A stretch of DNA of 29,846 nt from SHLQ01 sp964441145 (GTDB lineage Bacteria; Actinomycetota; Acidimicrobiia; Acidimicrobiales; SHLQ01), in assembly GCA_964441145.1 (NCBI GenBank), contig CAYTUB010000036.1:1-29846 (forward strand), written 5' to 3'. The translations under genes and the position numbers were made by a program. The notes under the pieces were generated by a model. That model did no database searches. It saw only the letters and a list, made by a program, of their open reading frames with translations, and was not told the DNA's origin. Numbering within the stretch: position 1 is the first letter of the stretch; every line of letters starts with the position of its first letter. This document shows positions 1-6,954 of the stretch, in pieces.

Positions 1-154
1 TTGCGCGCTTTGCGCGGTTAAGCGAGTTCCTGGAGACCGAATAACCACGTAGAGTGAAGCCGATCTAGAAAAATTGCCCTTGAGGTGCTATTTTCCTTCC
101 ATAGGTAGTTGTACGTGGTGAGGTAGTAGTACGCATGCACAGGGTTTACTGAGC

Positions 155-973
155 GTGGAAGACAAAGACGAGGAGCTTGAGGCTCCGGTTCTGAGCAACG
201 AGGGCGCAGCTTTGCTCGCTGACGCGCTGGCGCGCCACAAGTCCAGTAGCGCCAAAGGGAACGACCGTCGCCATCGCAAAGACACGCTTCGCCGTGCCCC
301 ACAACCGGTAAGTGTCCGCGAGGACCAGGACCTACGACAGACTTCGGAGGCCGAGGCACCTCGGGCCGGCTCTCGAATTCCGGTGGTATTGCTGACCTTG
401 GCCTTCTTGGGCCTCGTTATCACGGGGGCTGCCGCTGGGTTCTTGCTCACACAGGATTCCGATCCGCAGGCGATCGAGACCGAAGTTGCCGGTACCACCG
501 AGGAGATCCCTATCGGCGAGGACGCATCCGAACCCGAGGCGGACGCAGAGCCAACCAACGTCACAGAAGCTGATGGTCCAGACTCTGAGGAAGCTGACGG
601 CACGATCCAATCGGTCGTCAACGATGAACCAGAGCCACCACAAGACGCTGGCGCTGAGCCGCTGAGCATCGAGGTGGTCGGGATTGGGTTGTCGGTCTAT
701 GACGTCGATCCGGTGAACAACGGGACACGATCCTTTGCTATTCGAGTCTCTAACGACAGCACCGAGGAAGTCCCTTCGACCGCGGCCTTTGCGATAGAAG
801 TCGAAGCAGCAAACGGAGAACGCCTTCCGGGAATAGTTCGCTTTATACACGACACGATCCCGGCTGGATCATCAGCGATCGGCACCGTCAGGGTCGAAGG
901 AGTTCCCGATGGACCGGCCATTGCAGTCTTGGTCACCGGGGATACCGACGTCGACCTGCAAGCCCTTCCGTAG
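155..973 (+). CDS. Membrane-anchored acidic hypothetical protein
   Basis: I do not recognise the family. The 272-aa product has a charged cytoplasmic N-terminus (1-73), one hydrophobic segment at about 75-99 and an Asp/Glu-rich low-complexity linker (about 101-168). The C-terminal domain (about 170-272) alternates short hydrophobic strands and looks like an Ig-like or DUF4352-type beta domain. The likely topology is N-in, with the beta domain outside the membrane. The start is GTG; no strong ribosome site precedes it, although TTTACT lies 4 nt upstream and could be a -10 box of a leaderless transcript. The gene converges on the flavin-reductase-like gene with 33 bp between stops. Coding is supported by the coherent TM/linker/domain layout; function is unknown. 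Confidence 0.75.
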   Translation: MEDKDEELEAPVLSNEGAALLADALARHKSSSAKGNDRRHRKDTLRRAPQPVSVREDQDLRQTSEAEAPRAGSRIPVVLLTLAFLGLVITGAAAGFLLTQDSDPQAIETEVAGTTEEIPIGEDASEPEADAEPTNVTEADGPDSEEADGTIQSVVNDEPEPPQDAGAEPLSIEVVGIGLSVYDVDPVNNGTRSFAIRVSNDSTEEVPSTAAFAIEVEAANGERLPGIVRFIHDTIPAGSSAIGTVRVEGVPDGPAIAVLVTGDTDVDLQALP

Positions 974-1006
974 GCCAGACGCGTTAATCCGTTCGAGTAC
1001 CGGCAG

Positions 1007-1648
1007 CTACTCGGGACGATCGATGTCAAAGAGTGAGTCAGCGGTTCTCGAATAGCCATTGCCGACATGGCGCCCAACGGCGCGCAGTTCACGCTGGTCA
1101 ATGTGGAGGTCTTCGGACAGCACCCGTTCGGCGATGTGGATACGGCTCGCTTCTCCAATGATGAGCATGCCAAGGCCCGCTTGATCTTCGGTGGCTGTGC
1201 CGACGGGGATCATCTCGGTCATTGCGCATTCGAAGTTCGCGACCGCTTCACCGACCATTGGGGCGTCAGAGGTTTCGGCCTGGACTGCGGTGAGTCCGGC
1301 GTGTTCGAATTCGTCGACGTCGGCTTCGACGGTTGCCGATGTTGCGTTCATTGCTTCAACGGTTTCTTCGGTGACGATGTTTACGGTGAAGACACCGGTT
1401 TTCTCGATGTTGGTCAGCGTGTCCTTACGGCCCAACGTGACGGGTGCGATAACGAACGTTGGCGGATGCATCGCCACGATGTTGAAGAACGAGTACGGCG
1501 CAAGGTTGCGTATCCCGTGCTCGGAGATGGTGCCGATCCATCCGATCGGTCGTGGGACGGTGAGCCCGGTTCCGAGCTTGTAGGAGCTGACGGGGTCCAG
1601 CTCTGCGACGTCGAAGGTCTTTTTGGATTCGAGAGGAGGGGTTGTCAT
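1007..1648 (-). CDS. Flavin reductase family / FMN-binding split-barrel protein
   Basis: The 213-aa protein resembles the DIM6/NTAB flavin-reductase-like family, which binds FMN in a split beta-barrel and usually acts as a flavin reductase or a related flavoprotein. Visible hallmarks are the N-terminal stretch PRPIGWIGT, followed by NLAPYSFFNIVAMHPPT (FMN contact region in this family) and the central segment with DTLTNI and FTVNIV. The reading frame is open 66 codons further upstream, but I chose the ATG at 1648: the protein aligns with the family from there, and the upstream residues are arginine/serine-rich noise overlapping the divergent gene. It is divergent from the YdcF-like gene, with 69 bp between starts. 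The substrate cannot be told from the sequence. Confidence 0.88.
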   Translation of the reverse strand: MTTPPLESKKTFDVAELDPVSSYKLGTGLTVPRPIGWIGTISEHGIRNLAPYSFFNIVAMHPPTFVIAPVTLGRKDTLTNIEKTGVFTVNIVTEETVEAMNATSATVEADVDEFEHAGLTAVQAETSDAPMVGEAVANFECAMTEMIPVGTATEDQAGLGMLIIGEASRIHIAERVLSEDLHIDQRELRAVGRHVGNGYSRTADSLFDIDRPE

Positions 1649-1717
1649 GGGCCTAGCCTTGTATCTAGGGATCGCCGAGGCCAAACTCGTGGTGGACGTA
1701 GAGGTGAATTCGACTCG

Positions 1718-2320
1718 ATGAAAATCGCACGACGGGTGCTGGGCTGGGGCACTGCGGTGTTTGTAGCTCTCGCGGGCTTGTGGCTTGTCGTTGTCTTTGT
1801 GCAGGTCTCTAACGCCGCAAACGCGTCTCAAGATGTCCGAGCGCAAGGTGATTCAATCGTTGTCCTAGGTGCTGCCCAGTACAACGGTGAGCCCTCGCCA
1901 GTGCTCGAGAGTCGCCTCGACACGGCACTGGTGTTGTGGGGCGATGGAGCTGCTGAGCGGATCGTTACCACCGGCGCCAATCAGCCCGGCGACACCTTCA
2001 CCGAGGGATTCGCTGCCTTTCGATACCTTCGCAACGAAGGGGTCCAAGAAGCCGACATCGTGGTCGTGACCGATGGTGGCGATACGTACGAGTCGCTGCT
2101 CGCTGCAGCGAACCAATTGCCCGACGGTCAAGAAACGGTCGTGATCGTCACCGATGCCTACCACGCCCGTCGCAGCGCGGAGATCGCTACCGAAGTGGGA
2201 CTAACCGCAGAGGTTGTTGCATCGAGCGATGACACCAGCCTGGATCGCCGTCTCCGCGAGACCGTCGCCGTCGCCATCGGCCGCGTCATCAGCTTCCGCC
2301 GCCTCAGCGCCTGGCGTTAA
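1718..2320 (+). CDS. YdcF/SanA-like DUF218 membrane protein
   Basis: The 200-aa product has one N-terminal membrane segment (about 10-31) followed by a DUF218 domain (about 44-195). The family signature is visible as DSIVVLGAAQYNGEPSPVLESR near 45-66 and VTDAYHARR at 144-152, the equivalent of the usual VTSxxHxxR. DUF218 proteins (YdcF, SanA, ElyC) are linked to envelope and peptidoglycan processes, but their reaction is poorly defined. The frame is open far upstream because it runs antisense to the flavin-reductase-like gene. The ATG at 1718 is chosen because the membrane segment follows directly and GAGGTG lies about 8 nt upstream. The 3' end overlaps the convergent HNH gene by 17 bp. Confidence 0.85.
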   Translation: MKIARRVLGWGTAVFVALAGLWLVVVFVQVSNAANASQDVRAQGDSIVVLGAAQYNGEPSPVLESRLDTALVLWGDGAAERIVTTGANQPGDTFTEGFAAFRYLRNEGVQEADIVVVTDGGDTYESLLAAANQLPDGQETVVIVTDAYHARRSAEIATEVGLTAEVVASSDDTSLDRRLRETVAVAIGRVISFRRLSAWR

Positions 2321-3824
2321 CACTGTCGGCGAACAACTGGGCCGTCGCTGAAGGTTCCGACGTTTCGGTTTTGGGTCGGATTCCGGGTTTCGGTTGGCGT
2401 TCGTGCAGGGACGGCTTGGTACGTGGTGTGGTGCCGGGTTCAGGTCTTAGGTTCGCCGGTTTTGCCCGGTATTTGCCTGGCGGCGGTTTGGGTTTGGGCC
2501 CGCCATCGGGCGGGATTTCATCGTGTGTTGCTGGCCGGGTGTTCCATGTCTGCGATTCGAGGTCGTAGAACATGGTGCGTTTCGCTCTGTGTAGCCGTAC
2601 GTGGCAGTCGGTGCAGAGCAGGACGAGGTTGTTGATGTTGGTGGGGCCTTTTCGAGGCGACTCCCACGGCAGAAGGTGATGGACAACGCATCGGCCGTGG
2701 TGCGCTCCGCACTGGACGCAACCAGCGTCGCGGCTGATGAGTCCGTTGATTTGTGCCGGTGTTGCGAGCCGGTGTTTGCGGCCTTGCCACAACAGCTCTC
2801 CATCCTTGGAGAACACCTGAGCAATGAACGCGGCGTCGCCTGCGAGCTCATCCACTACCGATTGCGGCAGTGGTTTGCCGTCGACGGTGGTGAACGGTGC
2901 GGGGTCTTTGCCGGTCATCTGGTCGATGGTGGCGGTGATGAAGATGATGGCCCGCCGGTTGTTGCTCGAGTCGGGGCGCGTGGCGGTTGGTTTGGCGGCG
3001 TGGGAGCTGGAGCCTTTGTCGGTCGTGTCTCGGTCGGAATCGCTCGTCGTGGGTTTTGCGTGTTGTTGGGTGCCGGCCTGTTGCTGGGTGAAGCGTTGGT
3101 ATGCAGCGTCGAAGTTTCGTTGGTCTCGGGTGCGTGGGTGTTTGGTTGACGCGACGTCTCGTCCGCCGTCTTGGCGGTATTCGGTGTCGGAGTCGGCGTG
3201 GATGCCTCTCTCGATGTCGTCGAGGTGTTCGGTTGGCCCGTGGATAGTGAGCGCTTCGTTGCCGTTGGAGAGCCGGTGCCGGTAGACGCCGCGATTACGT
3301 CTCTGGCGATCGAATCGCTTCTGCACGTCATCGGCGTTGCGGCGTTTGTTGACGTACTCGCGGGCTTTCTTCTTGCCTTGCTCAGGAGACGTACCAGCGA
3401 CCGTGTCGATGAGTTCTTCGTCGCAGGCTGCTTCGCCGTCGGTTTCATCCGCAGCGTCAGCAATCACATCTACTTGTTCAGATGACAGGTCGCCCTCGGC
3501 TAGCCGATCGGCCAGACCCGGGTTCGCGTTCGCGGCTTTCGCACGACGCGCTTTCTTCTTCGCTGCGGCTTTCGATGTTTTACCGTCGGACCCTTTGGCC
3601 ATGTCCTCCACATCACGATCAGACGCGCCCTTCTCGTAACGATCCGCCAGGATCCGAGCCTCGGATGCATCGAGACGGCGACGACAGAACTCGACCAACT
3701 CCAACGCCGTTTTGGCTGGCAGATGCGACAGGGAATGGTCGACCGAGATCATCGAATCCGTGATCGACATCGCCGCAACATCGGGATCAGCGCCGGTTGT
3801 GGTTGATGTGGTCGCCGCCCTCAT
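2304..3824 (-). CDS. DUF222 / 13E12-repeat family HNH endonuclease domain protein
   Basis: The 506-aa protein has the architecture of the actinobacterial DUF222-HNH (REP13E12) family. An N-terminal helical DUF222 region (about 25-200) is interrupted by a Lys/Ala-rich stretch, followed by a hydrophilic middle and a C-terminal HNH module at about 369-412. The HNH module has CVQC, then HHLLPW, NLVLLC and CHVRLH, giving the paired cysteines and catalytic His of the fold. The tail is Pro/Lys-rich. The frame is open to 4064, but the promoter layout places transcription at about 3824 (TATGGT 7 nt upstream), so I start at that ATG; 3836 is an alternative. A perfect LexA box lies in the promoter, implying DNA-damage induction. 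The substrate and real activity are unknown; this family is often multicopy and possibly mobile. Confidence 0.88.
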   Translation of the reverse strand: MRAATTSTTTGADPDVAAMSITDSMISVDHSLSHLPAKTALELVEFCRRRLDASEARILADRYEKGASDRDVEDMAKGSDGKTSKAAAKKKARRAKAANANPGLADRLAEGDLSSEQVDVIADAADETDGEAACDEELIDTVAGTSPEQGKKKAREYVNKRRNADDVQKRFDRQRRNRGVYRHRLSNGNEALTIHGPTEHLDDIERGIHADSDTEYRQDGGRDVASTKHPRTRDQRNFDAAYQRFTQQQAGTQQHAKPTTSDSDRDTTDKGSSSHAAKPTATRPDSSNNRRAIIFITATIDQMTGKDPAPFTTVDGKPLPQSVVDELAGDAAFIAQVFSKDGELLWQGRKHRLATPAQINGLISRDAGCVQCGAHHGRCVVHHLLPWESPRKGPTNINNLVLLCTDCHVRLHRAKRTMFYDLESQTWNTRPATHDEIPPDGGPKPKPPPGKYRAKPANLRPEPGTTPRTKPSLHERQPKPGIRPKTETSEPSATAQLFADSVNARR

Positions 3825-3831
3825 GAACACT

Positions 3832-3860
3832 ACCATAATCGAACGTACGTTCGATAACAA
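3832..3860 (-). promoter_or_regulatory. Predicted LexA-controlled promoter of the HNH gene
   Basis: Read on the minus strand, TTGTTA (3860-3855) is followed by a 17-nt spacer and TATGGT (3837-3832), then 7 nt to the ATG at 3824. This fits a -35/-10 pair with transcription starting at or next to the start codon, so the mRNA would be leaderless. The spacer is almost exactly the SOS box, so bound LexA would block RNA polymerase. The elements are read directly; activity is inferred. Confidence 0.65.
3838..3855. promoter_or_regulatory. LexA (SOS) box, perfect 18-bp palindrome
   Basis: The sequence ATCGAACGTACGTTCGAT is its own reverse complement. It contains CGAAC-N4-GTTCG, the Gram-positive/mycobacterial LexA operator core, with flanking T and A matching the mycobacterial form TCGAAC-N4-GTTCGA. 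It lies in the spacer of the promoter for the DUF222-HNH gene. Confidence 0.82.
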
Positions 3861-4116
3861 CTCGGAAAGCACTCTTTCGGAAATTTCTCGCTCACCGCTG
3901 CAAATACATCGAATCGACGATCCGGCTGTCGCTCGACTAGCTCCTCTGGTCCTCGATCGGGACGGCGCAGCGGAAGGTTCTGAATCGATGTACCTCGATG
4001 ACCGTTTCGGGTAGATCGGCGCGAATGAAGTGCACTGAAATGCTTGATCACTCAGCTTGATCACACACGGAGATGCACCAACCGTGTCGGTTGGGCAATG
4101 GATCTCACCGAGAACT
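3861..4116. other. Intergenic region between HNH promoter and XRE cassette
   Basis: No convincing gene is seen. Two small structures are present: a 10-bp direct repeat GCTTGATCAC at 4042-4051 and 4055-4064 (13-bp period, each containing TGATCA), and a perfect hairpin CCAACC-GTGTC-GGTTGG at 4078-4094 without a U-tract. They could be operator or recombination sequences, but nothing shows which. Confidence 0.4.
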
Positions 4117-4141
4117 CTTTACGTAATGGCCCTTTTCGGCG
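4117..4141 (+). repeat. Direct repeat copy 1 (CTTTACGTAAT...TTTCGGCG)
   Basis: This is the first of three same-orientation copies. The 11-bp core CTTTACGTAAT is followed by a variable 5-6 bp and then TTTCGGCG. It lies about 70 bp upstream of the membrane/XRE gene pair. The other copies are at 4933 and 5273. Confidence 0.7.
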
Positions 4142-4171
4142 ACTTACTGCAGCTGCGATGACCACCGACGA

Positions 4172-4189
4172 TGTAACGCAAAGGTTACA
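4172..4189. promoter_or_regulatory. Probable operator TGTAAC-N6-GTTACA
   Basis: A perfect inverted repeat with 6-bp arms and a 6-bp spacer lies 8 bp upstream of a TATCAT -10-like box. Position and symmetry suit a dimeric HTH repressor. The XRE regulator encoded by the second gene of this pair is the obvious candidate for autoregulation; this is inferred. Confidence 0.55.
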
Positions 4190-4196
4190 CCTGAAC

Positions 4197-4202
4197 TATC
4201 AT
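4197..4202 (+). promoter_or_regulatory. -10 box of the membrane protein/XRE pair
   Basis: TATCAT lies 6 nt before the ATG at 4209, a spacing typical of leaderless actinobacterial transcripts. The palindrome at 4172-4189 occupies the -35/spacer zone. No separate ribosome-binding site is visible. Confidence 0.5.
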
Positions 4203-4208
4203 GACGAC

Positions 4209-4682
4209 ATGAGCGAGATGCTTAGCGACGAAGAGACAGACCCCACCGAGCTGCGGCGGGAGAAACTGCAGAAGCGCCAACAGCTAATTCTGTTTTTGCT
4301 CGTACCTTCGACGCTCTGGCAAGCAGTCCAATATTCTGCCGAACGGCCACTGGACAGCGGAGCTCGATTCGCTTTTGAGGGAGCGTTAGGAACCGCTCTC
4401 ACGACCTCGTTGACCGTGCTGACTCTCGCTTGGGCGGCAGCGCTGCTGTATAACTCTGCGCAACTCTCACAGTTGCCAGCCGTGGAACCCGACGAGCGAG
4501 AAGTGGTGGACAACGTACAACGGGTAGCCGATGCCGCTCTCAGCACGGCGTTCTTGATGATGGTCGCTTCCTTTGCAAGCATCATCTTTCCGTTCTCCGC
4601 TACCGCGATGGGGTTCCTGTTCTTCGCCCTATTCATGTTCAGCATGCGTTTTCCCGTTGCGAAACTTGCCTCACGTGTCTGA
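4209..4682 (+). CDS. Small integral membrane protein, partner of XRE regulator
   Basis: The 157-aa product starts with a charged stretch (1-25), followed by about four hydrophobic segments (roughly 26-42, 62-82, 110-128 and 130-147). It resembles DUF2178-like membrane proteins that often precede a short Cro/CI regulator in Firmicutes and Actinobacteria. The frame is open from 4044, but I chose ATG 4209 because a -10-like TATCAT sits 6 nt upstream and the earlier codons encode no recognisable structure. It overlaps the regulator gene by 8 bp (4675-4682), indicating translational coupling. The function of such pairs is not established; a sensor or inhibitor role toward the regulator is only a guess. 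Confidence 0.75.
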   Translation: MSEMLSDEETDPTELRREKLQKRQQLILFLLVPSTLWQAVQYSAERPLDSGARFAFEGALGTALTTSLTVLTLAWAAALLYNSAQLSQLPAVEPDEREVVDNVQRVADAALSTAFLMMVASFASIIFPFSATAMGFLFFALFMFSMRFPVAKLASRV

Positions 4683-4908
4683 GTTGGACAACAACATCAA
4701 GATTCTTCGCGCCGAACGGCACATGACTCAACAGGAACTCGCACGCGCCGTCGGCGTGACCCGCAAGACCATCAACACCGTCGAGAACCAGGTGTACGTT
4801 CCCTCGACAGTCCTCGCATTGAAGATCGCAAGTGTTCTAGGCGTTCCGGTTGAGCAAGTATTCAAGCTGGCCAGACCGCTCGTAGCAAATCCTCTGCCAG
4901 CGCCCTGA
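4675..4908 (+). CDS. Short XRE/Cro-CI family HTH transcriptional regulator
   Basis: The 77-aa protein is almost entirely one helix-turn-helix domain. MTQQELARAVGVTRKTINTVEN at about 17-38 is the classic HTH_3 core, followed by VPSTVLALKIASVLGVPVEQVF. It matches the YgzD/YozG-like class of about 70-aa DNA-binding regulators. The start is GTG at 4675, inside the end of the membrane protein gene, because the family begins a few residues before NIKILRAERH. It is cotranscribed with the membrane protein and probably binds the TGTAAC-N6-GTTACA palindrome upstream of the pair. The target is inferred from position only. Confidence 0.9.
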   Translation: MSELDNNIKILRAERHMTQQELARAVGVTRKTINTVENQVYVPSTVLALKIASVLGVPVEQVFKLARPLVANPLPAP

Positions 4909-4932
4909 TCGGCAAGACGCCGCTCGAGGACG

Positions 4933-4956
4933 CTTTACGTAATTGTGATTTCGGCG
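4933..4956 (+). repeat. Direct repeat copy 2
   Basis: It has the same core CTTTACGTAAT and the same TTTCGGCG end as copy 1, with a spacer one base shorter. It sits 24 bp after the XRE stop codon and 2 bp before the stop of the opposing small membrane gene, between the two convergent units. Confidence 0.7.
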
Positions 4957-4958
4957 TT

Positions 4959-5192
4959 TCAAGCAGATCTGTTCTTGATCCATCCGCCCGCTATCAACAA
5001 CAGACCGACTACCAGAGCGAAGAGGCCGCCGACAGCAGACCCGGTACGAAACTCTGTGAAACCCGACATCAGCCCTGTCACCGTTACGAAGGGCAAGAAG
5101 GTAGCGCCGAAGCTGACCATGGTAGCCGCTAAGCGGTACACGGGCCTGTGCATCCAACCTGGTAGCCGGTTATCACTCACACCATTGACCAT
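4959..5192 (-). CDS. Small two-TM hypothetical membrane protein
   Basis: The 77-aa frame encodes two hydrophobic segments (about 23-42 and 53-71) separated by a short polar turn and ending in a basic tail WIKNRSA. No family is recognised. The frame is open upstream across repeats and the tRNA-Glu region, which cannot be coding, so I took the ATG at 5192; ATG 5153 is an alternative. No clear ribosome site or -10 box is visible. It converges on the XRE pair and is flanked by repeat copies 2 and 3. Coding support is only the TM pattern, so confidence is moderate. Confidence 0.5.
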   Translation of the reverse strand: MVNGVSDNRLPGWMHRPVYRLAATMVSFGATFLPFVTVTGLMSGFTEFRTGSAVGGLFALVVGLLLIAGGWIKNRSA

Positions 5193-5272
5193 CGGACAAC
5201 AATCGACGGGTACTGCTCGGCCCCAAACACCGCAACACCGTTTCCATGAGTACACGGTAGAACAATCCGCAG

Positions 5273-5297
5273 CTTTACGTAATGCAGCTTTTCGGTG
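5273..5297 (+). repeat. Direct repeat copy 3
   Basis: CTTTACGTAAT is followed by a 6-bp spacer and TTTCGGTG, in the same direction as copies 1 and 2 and 340 bp after copy 2. It lies about 80 bp upstream of the start of the small minus-strand membrane gene. No further copy of the core was noticed in the window. Confidence 0.7.
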
Positions 5298-5368
5298 GTT
5301 CGGAAAAGCATCGGGCACTATGTGACGCTTCGACTGCGATGTATAAAGGGCCGGCACGAGCGGCGGGG

Positions 5369-5393
5369 AAAGGCACATTTGTCGGAGGGTGCC
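5369..5393 (+). repeat. Intergenic 25-bp repeat, copy A
   Basis: It contains CATTTGTCGGAGGG flanked by GGCAC and GTGCC, which can pair as a short stem. Copy B at 5512-5536 differs at two of 25 positions. The surrounding 5298-5555 has no convincing gene and contains GAGCGAAGCGGAG-like phrases. Confidence 0.6.
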
Positions 5394-5511
5394 CCTTCGC
5401 CTTCGAACCGTCGCTGCGCTTGCCATGGGGGAGCGGAGCTCGCGGAGCGACCATATCGGCTTCCGCGGATGTCGACGTGTGAAGGCGTTTGCCCGGAGCG
5501 AAGCGGAGGGC

Positions 5512-5536
5512 AAAGGCCCATTTGTCGGAGGGCGCC
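5512..5536 (+). repeat. Intergenic 25-bp repeat, copy B
   Basis: This is the second copy of the CATTTGTCGGAGGG repeat, 143 bp after copy A and about 20 bp beyond the 3' end of tRNA-Glu. Because the tRNA is read toward it, it may lie in the tRNA trailer and act in termination or processing; this is unproven. Confidence 0.6.
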
Positions 5537-5555
5537 CAAGCGCCCGAGACAAAAC

Positions 5556-5631
5556 TGGCACCCCGTACGGGATTTGAACCCGTGTTACCTGCGTGAGAGG
5601 CAGGCGTCCTAGGCCGCTAGACGAACGGGGC
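5556..5631 (-). tRNA. tRNA-Glu (anticodon CTC)
   Basis: A complete cloverleaf is readable on the minus strand. The acceptor GCCCCGT pairs with ACGGGGT (one G-U pair), the anticodon stem CCTGC/GCAGG has loop CTCTCAC giving anticodon CUC, and the T-arm contains GGTTCGAATCC. The discriminator is G and CCA is encoded. The length is 76 nt including CCA. Confidence 0.96.
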
Positions 5632-5687
5632 AGGATGCATTGACGAAGATTTCTCGCCAACTATGTTTCCGGACGTAATCCGGGTAG

Positions 5688-5759
5688 TTCGGGGAGGAGG
5701 ACTTGAACCCCCAATGGCTGTACCAGAAACAGCTGTGTTACCAATTACACCATCCCCGA
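5688..5759 (-). tRNA. tRNA-Gln (anticodon CTG)
   Basis: The acceptor TCGGGGA pairs with TCCCCGA. The anticodon stem GCTGT/ACAGC encloses TTCTGGT, giving CUG. The T-loop GGTTCAAGTCC is present, the discriminator is A, and CCA is not encoded (CTA follows). It lies 56 bp upstream of tRNA-Glu on the same strand, so the two are probably cotranscribed. Confidence 0.95.
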
Positions 5760-5819
5760 AGGACTTACGAAGCGTAGCGAAACTCGGCGATTCTTCCCAC
5801 CTCGGACGGGGGAGTTGGT

Positions 5820-6878
5820 TTACGTCTTTCGACACACGAAGTGGGTGTTGGTCCGATCGGACCGTCGTTCGTGTGGTTCGACGCGTGCAAACCCGGCGTC
5901 GTTAACGGTTTCCACAATGCGTTCGGTTCCCCATGCCGTGCCGAGACCCTCGCCGCCTCCGGCGATCGAGACGCTCATGCAGTGCATGGTGGACACGGTG
6001 TACAGGTAGGGGCTCATGGGATCGTCGAGGTTGTCCTCGAGGGCTGAGGCTGCCTTGGGCTCGACACACAGGTAGGTCCCATCAGTCCGCAGGGCGCGAG
6101 CGATGTTCGCCAAGACGGTGTCTGGATAGGCCTGATCGTGGATGGCGTCGAAGGTGGTGATGAAGTCGTAGGCATCGGTGGCGTCGATCGCGGCGGCGTC
6201 CGCGGCCACAAAGGTGAGATTGGAGAGCTCGGAGTCCACAGCAGCATTGCGCGCTGTCGTCAAGGCTTCGTCGGAGAAGTCATAGCCAACAAAGGAGCTG
6301 TTCGGGAACGCTTTGGCCATCATCACAAGTGCGTGCCCGCTGCCGCAGCCAACGTCGGCGACGTCGATACCGGATTCGAGCCGATCCACGAGGCCCGAGA
6401 TCGATGGGAGGGTCTCGGTTAACAGGCCGGCGTCGAAACGGGCCGCGCTCTGCTCGGCCATAAGGGACTGAAAGGCGGGGAAGCGGGCATATGGAACGCC
6501 TGCTCCCGTGGTGAAGGCCTCAACAACATCGTCTTCGACCTGGCCGAGCAAGGCAATGTACTGCATTGTGGAGGCGACGTTGAGCGGTCCGCCCGCTCGC
6601 GTGACGAGCTTCTCGTGTTCTTCGGGCAGCTCGTAGGTTTGGGTCTCGGGGTCGAACTCGATGATCCCTCCGGCGGTCATCGCCGCCAGCCATTCTCGAA
6701 CGTAACGCTCATCGAGTGACGCCGCGTCAGCGAGCTCAACGCTGGTGACAGCTCCCAGGGGAGCCAAGGTGTCGAACAAGCGGGTTCGGTGCCCAACGCT
6801 AATCATGAGCGCTAGGGAACCTCCGTTGAGGATCCCGATCATGGTCCCCATGAATTCTTTGGCTCTCGCCTTGTCCAT
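5820..6878 (-). CDS. Class I SAM-dependent methyltransferase, Rv2258c-like
   Basis: The 352-aa protein matches the two-domain layout and length of mycobacterial Rv2258c-type methyltransferases. An N-terminal winged-helix/dimerisation domain (about 1-100, with TSVELADAASLDERYVREWL) is followed by a Rossmann SAM domain. Motif I is DVGCGSG at 175-181, followed by FVGYDFSDEAL (acidic ribose-binding loop) and a late DFITTFDAIHD motif. The start is ATG 6878, preceded by GGGGGAG at an ideal distance; the frame is open 14 codons further but without support. The substrate is unknown. The gene reads toward the tRNA-Gln/tRNA-Glu pair on the same strand, 60 bp from tRNA-Gln. Confidence 0.92.
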   Translation of the reverse strand: MDKARAKEFMGTMIGILNGGSLALMISVGHRTRLFDTLAPLGAVTSVELADAASLDERYVREWLAAMTAGGIIEFDPETQTYELPEEHEKLVTRAGGPLNVASTMQYIALLGQVEDDVVEAFTTGAGVPYARFPAFQSLMAEQSAARFDAGLLTETLPSISGLVDRLESGIDVADVGCGSGHALVMMAKAFPNSSFVGYDFSDEALTTARNAAVDSELSNLTFVAADAAAIDATDAYDFITTFDAIHDQAYPDTVLANIARALRTDGTYLCVEPKAASALEDNLDDPMSPYLYTVSTMHCMSVSIAGGGEGLGTAWGTERIVETVNDAGFARVEPHERRSDRTNTHFVCRKT

Positions 6879-6954
6879 GCTCTCCCCCTTCGTCGCCGGT
6901 GGGACGACTATAGGGACCAAATGTGAGCAGTGAGGTATTTCTCAGCCTGGTGGT

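Noticed and set aside
4078..4094. CCAACC-GTGTC-GGTTGG hairpin followed by GC, reminiscent of the GTTRRRY core of integron attC sites
   Set aside because: The loop is only 5 nt, no second pair of attC boxes is present, and it does not recur at the other cassette-like boundaries.
4117..5297. Interpretation of the three repeats as proven integron attC sites
   Set aside because: They lack RYYYAAC/GTTRRRY pairs and no integrase is in the window; only a repeat family can be claimed.
5193..5555. Possible coding frames on both strands between the small membrane gene and tRNA-Glu
   Set aside because: They run through repeats and into tRNA genes and have low-quality composition; the stretch holds repeat copy 3 and the two 25-bp repeats only.
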